In this document: piece after piece, positions 35,001 through 44,700 of the stretch | Position numbering within the stretch: the stretch's first letter is position 1 | How the letters are laid out: each line of letters starts with the position of its first letter | DNA from: Hygrocybe punicea | Lineage: Eukaryota > Basidiomycota > Agaricomycetes > Agaricales > Hygrophoraceae | Direction: 5' to 3' | DNA length: 64,000 nucleotides | Assembly (NCBI GenBank): GCA_963556145.1 | Contig: OY744468.1 | Location: 6,076,001-6,140,000 of the forward strand | The notes under the pieces: model-generated | The model's database searches: none | The model's input: only the letters and a program-made list of their open reading frames with translations | What the model was told of the DNA's origin: nothing | Position numbers and translations under genes: made by a program

Positions 35001-35369
35001 ATATTGAATAGAACGTATTCGCATTTTGAAGGCGCTATTTTTAAATGTAGTCCAAACGAATAATGGATCGACTGTCAAGTTATCTTTTGTTTCTTTTGTT
35101 ATTCCAATGATCTTTACATATAGTGTTGCATTTATTTGCATCAATATTGTTGCATCGCCCTGATCTGGGGCCAACTCATGTTCTATGAGTTTTCTTTGAA
35201 AAACATCCAATTCTTGGGTCAAGGTCAATATCACAGGACAGGAAATTGGTTCAGGAGAGATATACATAAGTTTGTCTTGGCATAGTTGTGGAAATAATGT
35301 TGCATTTGCAAGGAAATATAGATAAGTCAAACATGCAATGCAGACACAGATGATGTTGTGGGGATTCAT
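32073..35369 (-). CDS. Helitron N-terminal protein: DUF6570-like, Helitron_like_N and HUH motif (1,098 aa)
   Basis: From about residue 270 the sequence is typical of basidiomycete Helitrons: MPLHELLP, several Cys pairs, YALANGLWMGRIPAQL, LTFAEQLLIARVRHNKCIVR (DUF6570-like), MMFPCLFPYGLGG, then WFITFAPADINHPL, the HUH motif HLHMLLW near residue 955, and Cys/His residues near the end. The first ~250 residues are hydrophobic and A-T-driven and may not be genuine. The frame ends in RRFPVISFNKLL where a one-base loss in a C-run puts the rest of Rep (the tyrosines) in another frame, so Rep is broken. Confidence 0.85.
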   Translation of the reverse strand: MNPHNIICVCIACLTYLYFLANATLFPQLCQDKLMYISPEPISCPVILTLTQELDVFQRKLIEHELAPDQGDATILMQINATLYVKIIGITKETKDNLTVDPLFVWTTFKNSAFKMRIRSIQYARTYFLPPKYLFALYCLLKPITVQCRCKMIKALLMRSLLRRHDFKAYLFHCITSSLSHATLLWTTLCFIIRQSRSNIIVFNLNLFGHLFKSLYINFVHRYDYIGGGKRIPTFKFSFLQSFMLPSNNINDDSDILFEYVGHIDEQTANTLYEDRKTYACVKMPLHELLPNLTVKDIGEITTIHGIYLSKTLRRLHGQDLSVALMRHNCSACDTHVSIFHVHDIKSHKDLCKQWYRRQKMTETYECGKEETQAQMKEELDKSDEQLFPPPPPSIELKETIISNWCRDTSPECFQESGCAVCGQLVALKNMSLLSKTKVNLKILTRDNMGITRCERYHCSDPIEDIKGPVLDDTCKWICKPCVLSLNKGQTPKYALANGLWMGRIPAQLQNLTFAEQLLIARVRHNKCIVRVSSGMHKMKANAIMFQNPTPKIYQRLPPTIKELDEVLAFIFTGPARPTPEDMERTPLLVRRRRVSAALEWLKLNHMDYYDLDISYENLAQYPDHGIPVVVAYRPADTNKEPEATSAFDNEVEDGVEDGPCPFVVSGVTGENLDITSPKALIARATKHLIDDHGGVLAISHARNPELFFNNPQLYPMMFPCLFPYGLGGISSIDNDVLSISDMMHKRHLLMYHDKRFQTDPYFPLIAFNQEQIKDSTTGGYLLTNKHNFNDIADRLMNINTAVLDDLSKRLSRGDRVKPDTSEEKACYKLISDLDHVAGQVKGSITNKKYMRNEIWSLISYIGAPTWFITFAPADINHPLCLYYADNKEKFYPKLRLPQDCYKLIANNPVAGACFFHFTTEMFIKHILGINESHPGLYGNTSGYYATVEEQGRLTLHLHMLLWIKGCLTPQEIRDKIMGENSDFQKRLVEYLESLCVGQFMTGSKDEVSQKMEQTMSKPEYQPPTCVMPDPPSYNCSMNCQYHNKRSTWWQRFQDVVDDLLLRLNVHNRHDGKKKPYCLNSKGECKRRFPVISFNKLL

Positions 35370-35399
35370 GAGGATTTGTGACAGTAAGAGGAAACACCG

Positions 35400-36456
35400 C
35401 CCATTTAACTAGTCAAGTGGTTCGGATCATGAATAACAATTAACACAATGGGATTGATCATATGACATTATATTATTTGTAAGCTTTTCCCAAAACACCA
35501 TAAGGCGTGCCTGAATCTTTAGAAATCTGTGTTTACTTTTTTTATTCCATTCTATGTTCCTGTGACATGCCTTGATACAGGCCAAAAATGCATCTGTATC
35601 ATGAATAGCTGCCTTACAATCTTATTAGGGGTCTGGCTGACAAGACATTGATCAAACCGACTGAGAAGAACAATGGTACCCCCTTTTAAGATATTTTGTG
35701 GATTTAATCTTCAGAGTCTCAGTGATATTTATTTCTAGCTTGCTCAACAGACAAAACAGGTATTGAAGTTGAACAACCAGGCTGTTTGACAACTGTGCAT
35801 ATTTGACAATTGCTTGGTAATTCATGGAAATTATCATTGTTCTTCATCCTTGTCAGAAATACATTGTCATTTTTATGGAGCTGTACGTATCATTCCCACA
35901 CAAGTATACTGTATTATTCCGGTACCAAAGAGTCATAGCTCCCCTTGGAGTGACAGTTATATCTTCCACTACAAGAGGGGGTTTTGTTACTCTTGTATCA
36001 TTGTATCCTCATTTAATAGGTCCATAAAGTTCGTGATTCTGGTTTCTTACATATATTCAATTTGAATTTTCATTAGCCCGAATGAGAGTCATCTCAGGTT
36101 GTCCTTCTCAAGTTGAGTGTGTAGGTGGTTGTACAACTGAACTGAAAGTAATGCATTCACCAGGATATATTTTAGACAAACAGATTTTCAGTCAACAAGA
36201 TTGATGCCTTATGCTGTATCTATGCTCACTATCATGCTCAATTCTTATGGTCATAGGACAGTAACACAAACCATTTTTAACGGAGCAAAAAGAAATACAT
36301 ATATAGAAACTGTACAAATGTTAATAGTAGCGATGTATGAGGAGGACATTTGAGGGCACAGATTGTCACCAAGTTTCCAGAAATCAACGACTGGGATACA
36401 GTCTTTTTAGTCAAATATAATGAATACTCCACAAAAGAAGGACTTACTCCTCCGAA
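35400..36456. other. Helitron upstream flank, no gene
   Basis: A-T rich, short frames only. The Helitron 5' terminus could lie here or much further upstream (see findings); no TC-type end with convincing context was recognised. Confidence 0.4.
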
Positions 36457-38381
36457 ATTAAGGCCCGGGATCAAGTTTGGATGTCGATGGCTTGGGAGAT
36501 GAAGGCCTCGTTTGGCTTGGAGTAATGGAGAGTAGGATTTTGGGTGGAACGATGTTGCTCCAATCCACATTCATTGATGAAGTGCTGGGCTCTGCAGGGG
36601 TCGATGACTGGTGGCGTGACGATGCACGCGTATTGGGACGGAATCCTAGGACATGGAGAAGATCAGAATTGGAATATATACAGCCTATGATGTAATGTTG
36701 AAATACATACCCGGAGTCGGAGACTTCTTCGGTGGCTTCACCAGGTTGAGCTTCTCTACGATAATGCCCGCTTGCTCCGAAGCAACATCCAATTTCCTCC
36801 TCTTTGCCATCTCGCCATCCTCGTGACCATCGCTGGGAGACATCTTTTCAGGTTTGGGAGATCCGTCATCGTTGTCCATGGTTATATCATTATCAACATC
36901 CAACAACCCCGCCCACTCTGGTCCTAAAATGTCCAACTTCGCGGATTCCGGTGCCACAACATCCGGCTCAGGGGCGATGGGTGGCTTAATCTCCATTGTC
37001 AATTTCTCCGATGCCGATTGCCGGGTTGTGCGCGACGACCCAATTTCAACAGCGACTGCGAGATGTCAGTGCATTAATCATAACAAGGTGAGCAACGTAC
37101 GCATTTGGGCCTTAGACTGCTTCTTCTTTACCGGGGCTACGTCCTCCTCCATCTTTATGTCGTCTATACATGAATAAATGTGTTGGATCATCGTTTTGAT
37201 ATTCGGAATTCAATAACTCACCCTCATCGTCGTCCTCGGCTTTGGACTTGATTGTGCGCTCTGTCATGATGAAGGGTTTGCATGTATGACAATCACAGAC
37301 AATGAAAGTACTTACTGGACTTGGGCTTGGGCTTGGGCTTCTTTTTGTCCTTCTCGGATGAATTGTCTGTGCCACCTGAATATTCAATAGATCTATACAC
37401 CACTATGGTTGAAAATTTGTACAAACCAGCAGAAGATGCCTTCTGTTTTTTGACCGATTTTGACTTGGCTTTGCCCTTGCCCTTGCCCTGGGCAACTGGC
37501 TCCTCTGCAAATGTATTATATCATTAGCACAATCACACATGTAATTCTAGATCACACCTTCATCATCATCCGCCACATCAGAATCGACGAGGACACTATG
37601 TCCTTTACACCAAGCAATAACATGACCGATGATCTCAAGCTTTGTGGCGTCCGGAAGCCCACCGAATGACCAATTTGCCAAGGTTCCACTGTGCCATGCT
37701 GGCACGGATTCGTCGTATTTTGCCCAATCTATGATGCCAGACGTGAGAATTCATTTGGCCATAAATACATATATACTTACCTAGATCCTCGGGTTTGATC
37801 TCGGTGTTCACAGCGCCATGTTGAATCAAAGCCGATGGAGAATGTTTCCCGACATAAAATTCTTTCAGGAGCCAATCATCGAAGATCTTGCTTCGCCAGT
37901 CACGGGTAACCTCGTTTGCCCGTTTCGCCACCAAGACTTCTGCCCAAATTTCGTCCATGACGGTGTCGGTATACTTGAGGTAATCCTGAAGTGAATCGGT
38001 CCCTTCCTTATCATTTTTGACGTAGTCCGGTGAGTAGTTGGGTGCCTTGTTGTATGCGATGGCTGCTGTCGCGTAGATGTACATATCCATTTGATAAATC
38101 AAGCGACGGAGCGGTTCCTCGTATCGTTCGGGGATTTCGCGCCATAACTCACCTCGGGCGGTGGCATCGTGGGGGTGTGTCTTCAGTACATAGAGATTAC
38201 GAGAAAATACGGGAATGGTGCCGGATTCCTTGTTGGGTGCCGGAATCTTGGGCGGGACCATGTACTGGATTTGGAAGATGCGATGTAGCTCCTGCAGCTT
38301 TTTGGGCGGCGCATCAGGCCAGTACTTGAAGGCGGCGGGATTGACAGCGGGAGTCGAGGTTTTGACGACTGGCAAGGACAT
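36457..38381 (-). CDS. Nuclear-type protein of unknown function, many exons
   Basis: ATG at 38381 (MSLPVVKTSTP); the upstream in-frame codon at 38459 is TTG. The first exon (to ~37785) encodes ~200 residues of folded-looking sequence (FKYWPDAPPKKLQELHRIF, VPPKIPAPNKESGTIPV, VMDEIWAEVLVAKRANEVTR, DDWLLKEFYVGKH). The second exon ends in DDDEEG. Several short exons then give Lys-rich and acidic low-complexity sequence (GKGKGKAKSKSVKKQK, EKDKKKPKPKPKSS, EEDVAPVKKKQSKAQM), and a later exon has an NLS-like AKRRKLD. The final exon ends SKLDPGP-stop at 36457. The charged tail suggests a nuclear or chromatin-associated protein (inference). I recall similar unnamed multi-exon proteins in mushroom genomes but no function. 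It is divergent from the gene at 39880, sharing the 82-bp array between them. Confidence 0.65.
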
Positions 38382-38759
38382 GGTAGATGAAATAAAAGTT
38401 TTTTGGTCGACGTGTGAGGCGATTTGAGAGCAAAAGAAAAGGGCGGATTTATTACTCAACGCTCCAGACTATGAATATGGATGTCACGACCACGTGACCA
38501 GATCAATCGCCACATGTTCGACCTCATGTTCGGCTTCTTTGCATGCATAAACAACAGATCTATTTATTTATGTTTTTGATGTGGCTCGAGCTTAGAAGTT
38601 GTCCAAAGCTAGTAATTGCACGCAGAAAACCGACATGTGCAGCGTATGGAATATTTTCCAGTTGGTAAGGCGATAAATCAAGTTAATTCGTTCGATGAAT
38701 ATTCACGGACTGGTCCGTTGACGGAAAAGCACAACAAGTCTGACTTGTTGGATGGATGT

Positions 38760-39630
38760 AGAAGGACTAGATATACTACAACAAACATGTTGTTTGGTGT
38801 GTTCGGTCACCGGACATGTTTGGTGGATGTCAATGTACGACTAGATATACTACACCGAACACATCGAACATGTTCGGTGTGTTCAGTGGAGATGTTCGGT
38901 GGATGTCAACCAACGGTTGTGACCGGATATACCACACCGAACACATCGAACATGTTCGGTGTGTTCGGTGGAGATGTTCGGTGGATGTCAACCAACGGTT
39001 GTGACCGGATATACCACACCGAACACATCGAACATGTTCGGTGTGTTCGGTGGACATGTTCGGTCAATGTTGCTGAACCAATATTACTAGATATACCACA
39101 CCGAACACATCGAACATATTTGATTTGTTCGGCGTCATATATCTGGTAATATTGGTTCAGCAACGTTGACCGAACATGTCCACTGAACACACCGAACATG
39201 TTCGATGTGTTCGGTGTGGTATATCCGGTCACAACCGTTGGTTGACATCCACCGAACATCTCCACCGAACACACCGAACATGTTCGATGTGTTCGGTGTG
39301 GTATATCCGGTCACAACCATTGGTTGACATCCACCGAACATCTCCACCGAACACACCGAACATGTTCGATGTGTTCGGTGTGGTATATCCGGTCACAACC
39401 ATTGGTTGACATCCACCGAACATCTCCACCGAACACACCGAACATGTTCGATGTGTTCGGTGTAGTATATCTAGTAATATTGGTTCACCAACGTTGACCG
39501 AACATCTCCACCGAACACACCGAACATGTTCAATGTGTTCGGTGTGGTATATCTAGTCACAACCGTTGGTTGACATCCACCGAACATCTCCACCGAACAC
39601 ACCGAACACGTCCGATCTGTTCGGTGGATA
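38760..39630. repeat. Inverted array of palindromic cores with exact 82-bp period
   Basis: Eleven cores related to CGAACATGTTCG start at 38783, 38865, 38947, 39029, 39111, 39193, 39275, 39357, 39439, 39521 and 39603, exactly 82 bp apart. Each sits in a larger dyad (ACCGAACACA...TGTGTTCGGT). The spacers are of two kinds, one with CCAACGGTTGTGACCGG, the other with GAACCAATATTACTAG. Units on the left run in one direction and those on the right are their reverse complement, turning over near 39,120. It lies in the 1.5 kb shared 5' region of two divergent genes. Confidence 0.92.
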
Positions 39631-39879
39631 TTGCTCTTTCAAGACATTCAAATGATTCCATTGCTGATCAACGTGTTTGGCACGTGTTCGTTGTTTTATC
39701 ATTGCCACTCTTGTCAGGTGACATAATTCCGACGTCTTATAATTAGAAGGTTTGTGGAATCGTCACCACCCGCTATCAACCACCCTGAAAGTAATCAATC
39801 ATTAAGGTATTGATGTATTAATGATATCTGTGTCTGTTCCTCATCCCACCCATCCGAAATCCTGCCTAGGTCCACAAAC

Positions 39880-41702
39880 ATGCCATATAAGAAGGAACTT
39901 GGTTATGAACTTTGCATGCACATCTGCCCTGGTCGAAAATGCGACTCTCCAAAAACGAAATGTCTTTTGTGGAAGAAGGAAGGCAACTCCTGCCAAAGAC
40001 ATGTCGGATCCGCACACCAACATCCCAAATGCGTTTCGTCTGGAATTTGTCCGCAGTCGGTATGTCTTGGTCGCAACATACGTGAAAATTCGCAGGGTGT
40101 CCGCAATGCAACGGCCGTGGAACTCGATCTCCTTCCACGCAAAAGGCTATCATCCGACTCTGAGATGGAAACATCATCTGACTGTGAAACGGAACCGCCA
40201 ACCACCGTAAGCAACAATGAACGCCGTATAACCACATTAAGCAACAATGACGGCCGTGTTTTCAAAATCCTTTTTATCCTTGACCCAACGACTCGTATCG
40301 CGAGCAAAGCCACAGCCATTAACGATCTTGCATTCGTCACCACGACCATATCCGACATCGAACTCGATACCATTGCCCATCTTGATGGTTACGTCCATAT
40401 CATCAAGTCATACAAGAGTCGCTATTCAGCATGTATTCAAGAATGGGTAATGTCTATTGTTTAATTTGTGGATTGTTGATACTGAAACGTATTTCACAAC
40501 AAACAGGTTTATATCGGAATGCGACTGCATCATGAGGATGGAGCCCGGCGCTTCAATGTCAAATACATATTTTGGCCCGAGTTCCTTCATGCAATACTTC
40601 GCCATCAAGACAAAGGCGATACGTGGCAAAAGTTCGCATCGGCAGATTGTGTATTTGGTGGTGTGGATATGGGAATGTCATACATGTAAGATTGACATCG
40701 CTTTAATTAATTCTGCTCCGTTTTCGCTGCATTATACTGATGTCTTGACAGCGGTAACCAATACGGATTGACACTGGAAAATGTGTCGATTTTCATGACT
40801 GGCATGGACGAACTCTGTCGAACGGCACACATCTGGCCGCCTCCGAAGCAGATGAACATGGTCCATTCAAAATGGATACAAAATCAAAACTTGCTTCATG
40901 TCGCTTTGAATGTAACGCATACGATACGCCCTCAAGCAAAATTATTAAACGATGGCGACCAATTCCCACCGAATATTGTCTTGAAATGGACACACAGCGA
41001 CACCGGTCATCACGTCCTATTACCTGGCGACGCCAAGCGAAATTGGGAATACATGCGCAATAACTGTGAGGTTCCAGGTTCACGTTGGTTTGGGCAAACG
41101 TACATTGAACCACTGAGTAAGATGGGCGAATGGCGTGTGTTTCTAGTTGGTGGAAAGGTCGTGTATATGGTGCACACCCTGTACAACAAGGAAAGCAAGT
41201 CCTGGAAGTGGGATATCGTCTCAAGTTTCTATACCTTGGATGAGTTAAGGTGAGTGCCCTTCATTTTCACTTGTCATATCATATGCATGATTGTCTTAAC
41301 TTTGTCAGAATATTTCAAACGCAGGGGACTCTATTGAAGACGGTGGCGTGCAATCCGGACAGGGGCGCCATTTCTATTTGAGAGCAAGGCAGAAACGAGT
41401 TCTTCGACTTTGTCCAAAAGACCTACGAAGGGCTTTATGCGATAGAGTCCAATATGGTTGGTGGAAAACCATCGATGAGTGTTTTTTGCCGTATGGACAT
41501 ATCGCTCATTGTGGATTCCAAAACGGATACTGTGTCCTATTTCGTGAACGAGGTGGAACATTATCACACATGCAGCCTCTGGTCGAACATGAAGTCAGGT
41601 CCGAAATCCATTCGAGCACCCATTGGCTCATTAGCAGACACTTTTGCAGGGGTTTTCTATAAATGGTTGATTGACATCAAAGGTCCATACTCATATTTGT
41701 AA
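39880..41702 (+). CDS. Unknown protein with ATP-grasp-like C-terminal region; in-frame TGA
   Basis: Exons 39880-40446, 40507-40685, 40752-41249 and 41309 onward join in phase. The N-terminus is Cys-rich (CMHICPGRKCDSPKTKC, then CQRH). The C-terminal half reads VYIGMRLHHEDGARRFNVKY, IVLKWTHSDTGHHVLLP, RWFGQTYIEPL, GEWRVFLVGGKVVYMVHT and, after the last intron, CRMDISLIVDS, YFVNEVEHYHTCSLW. The order (Lys strand, GEWR-V strand, later D and NEVE) resembles an ATP-grasp fold, where the last acidic pair binds Mg-ATP; this is a tentative assignment. In the last exon a TGA at 41379-41381 interrupts the frame, with family-like sequence continuing beyond to 41702. Either a nonsense mutation or an unrecognised small intron. 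Confidence 0.5.
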
Positions 41703-41789
41703 TATTATCTGTACAGTCAATGGATCGGTTCGCGTTTATTTCACAAAACAGACATAAGATACAAATATAAATGATGCTAAGTGGAGCAA

Positions 41790-44700
41790 TCATTTCGGCA
41801 CTCCCAAGACCATGACCCATTGCACATTGAGTGAAATGCTCTTCATCATGTCATCTACACGCTTGAATGTATTGATGGTGTGTCCAACAACGACACAGGA
41901 TCCTGCAGGGATATTGTGCGGGAAGATGGGTAGTTGCTGGAGCGATATGAGAGTGGACGTGAAGTCCGCTTTGACTTTGCATGCATCATAGATGGGCACT
42001 GACAACACATACTTAAGATATCAATTTATATTAGACGACCGGATGCTTACCAATATCGTAAAATGATAGAGCGGCCTTATGATAAGATGGAGTGGGTCGA
42101 CGAGTGAATGGACTAAGTTGTACATTTTTGGATGTCGATGCCTCTATGAAATAGTGTTGGGGAAGTTCGGTCTCAGACCGACCCAAACCCGGTTTAGACC
42201 GAACCGAAACCGCCGGTTTCGGTTTCGGTTTGGGAAATTTCGGCTGAGACCGAACCGTTCAGTCTCCGGTTTGGAGATTTGGCCGCGGGCCGAAACGGTT
42301 TCAAACTCAGTTTGAACCGCAAACCGACAGTCCAAAGTCGGCTACATGGCTGACTTCGAAAGTCACCCAAAGTCACCAACCCCACCAACAACACCCCCGA
42401 TATACGCCAAACGAAGACGATGGAGCACCCGAGGTCGACAAAACGGGCGGTGGGGTACTCCCTGCCGCCCGCATATGTTTTTTATTTTTATTTATTCGAA
42501 CTTAACTAACGCATTTACAAATTACAGGTTGATGCACCACGGCCACCACCACCACCACCACCACGACAACGACCACAACAACGGCAACGACAACGGCGAC
42601 GGTTACAACCACCGTCAACGCCACGCTGGACGCGCCCACAGCAACGCCCACGGCCCACCCCCAGCGCCACGCCAAACGCGTTCAAAACGCGCGCCAAACG
42701 TACGTGAATGGGGTGGAGTCAACAAGGTGGAAGAGCAGCAGGGGTGGTGCATCCACCCCGCTCCTTCGTGGTATGTACCTTTATTCATTTTTTCACTGAT
42801 TTATTCGTCCATTATAGAACGCGGCACCGTACCACCACCACCACGCAACACTAACACCACCGAGGAAGGCCAACCCGGGGTCAACCCGGCCGTCGTCGTG
42901 TGTACAACGCGTATGACGCGTCCGGACACCCTCGCGAAGAGGCTCCTATGCCACCACCACCACGCGTCCGCCGAAAACAACCAAAGCGGCCCAGCCGTCG
43001 TCGCGTGCACAACACGTATGACGCGTGGGGCACCACCACCACCACCACCACCACCACCATCACGCTGGAGTAGTGGGACCTGGCAGTCACGTGACTGGGT
43101 TCCCACGGTTGACCTAGTTAGTAGCCTTCCTGATGTAGTAGAGAGACCGATTCCTATCCTATCCAGTCGACTTCCGCCTCGAGTCCTGCGTGAGCCCCCG
43201 GAGAGGTACCTCGGTACCTCTCCATCGTGGTGATGAGAGTGACCTTCGACCCACGGATCTCTTCTTCTCTGCGTCTTCCTCTTTTTTCTCGCGAAACGAC
43301 TTTTTTCGGCCTCACCACCCACCGCTGCGCAACTGCGGATTTTCTCTTCATTCACAGCCGTACATCAATCGCGTTACCCCCCGGCACTCTCGCTCAGTCC
43401 ACCAGGGCCCCGCGTCGACCATCGTTGACCCAGAGACGCGGACTCGACCCTTTTCGAGCACCCAAAAGCCCCAGGCCGCGTCACCCGCGTCCACGCCCGG
43501 TTTTTTCTTCTCAGACCCAGGACGGCCTCTCAAGCCTTCCTTGGACGTCTTATGGCCCCAGTTCTGCCCCACGTCGTCCATTTTTGACGCCCAACGGCCA
43601 CCCGCGTACAGCTGCGTCACCACCTTTCGACCCCCCATATTTTAGCATTCCCCGGCCCCACACGTATCCATCTCGGTCCCTACATCCACGCTCGACGACC
43701 CGGTGCTTACGTCCTGCCCAGAAGAACCCCCCACCGCGCTTCATTGCCCCAAACGAAGCCGTCCCGCCCTTTTGGTCACCCCACGGATCTGCCACGTCAC
43801 CACTTTTAGACCCCCGTTTCTCGTCACCCCCACCCCTACACGGACTCATTCGACTCCCGGCATCATCGTTCCACCGGCCAGGACCCCCCGTTCCCCTTCG
43901 TTGCACCAAACGAACCCCCGCCGTCACCTCCAGACACCCCAGCCCCGCGCCACGTCACCATCGCGCGGCTCCGTTCCGCCAACGTAGCCAGCCCCAGGTC
44001 GACTCACGACACTCGCGGCCCACCCGTTCACCATCCCGGAGCACCCCACCTGCCTCCAATACCACGAACGGACCGTGCCCACCGCCCCCAGACCCCCACC
44101 GCCCCCAGACCCCCACCGCGTTCCGCCACGTCACCACCCCCCGGCTGGTTTCTTGCACCATGCCCGGCCCCGCGAGCCCTCGTTCAGCTCCCCGTGGCCC
44201 CGTTCTCGACCGTGGTGACTACCAAGGACAACCCAACGGCACCATGTACCCCATGCCGACCCAACGAACCGCCGCGATCCCTTCGCGTGATACGCCTACC
44301 CCCTTCGCGTCGAGATACTATGCCCTCGTTAGTACAACCCTATGCCCTATCATTTATTATAGCTTTTATCACAGTCTCGTCCCCGTTCCCCCCCACCTCT
44401 GGATGTCGATTAAAGTCTACCTACGAGCCGTCACTACACTTGTTCATACACCTGTTCACCTAGTTCCACCAACACCGTTATGTTTTCGATCACCAGAACT
44501 TGCACGCTGCACTGAGTACTTGCCAGAGCAATTCGAGCGATTTTGGATCTTGCGTCGTAAGCCCTAACCCTCGCGAGGAAGGCATTCGGAGAGTTTGAGT
44601 TTGAGAGAGGAGTTCTATAGAGTCTGGTCATCTACCGCCCCCTGCGCGAGGACGACTTCCCGCTTCACGATATAAGGCCCTGGCCTTGAGTCAAGGCTTT

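Larger units (their letters stand above)
27600..35400 (-). mobile_element. Helitron (Rep/helicase rolling-circle transposon)
   Basis: Three minus-strand frames form one Rep-helicase protein broken by two single-base frameshifts (near 32,098 and 28,390). A canonical 5' TC end and a 3' hairpin plus CTRR end were not found. The coding region stops only ~50 bases from KDZ coding sequence on the low-coordinate side. The element is A-T richer than the neighbouring genes. Confidence 0.8.

Noticed and set aside
27624..35369. Three separate genes rather than one Helitron protein
   Set aside because: Family-conserved sequence runs through both breaks in a shifted frame, so these are frameshift fragments of one product.
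38616..39438. Overlapping frames with HRTHRTCSMCSVW repeats
   Set aside because: By-product of the inverted 82-bp array; the same peptides appear on both strands.
38783..39614. CRISPR-like array
   Set aside because: Regular spacing, but spacers are only two repeated kinds, units are inverted in the middle, and the context is eukaryotic.
42346..43233. 295-codon frame with poly-His and poly-Pro
   Set aside because: Simple (CCACCA)n sequence in the hAT-like element, crossing into the LTR of the nested element.
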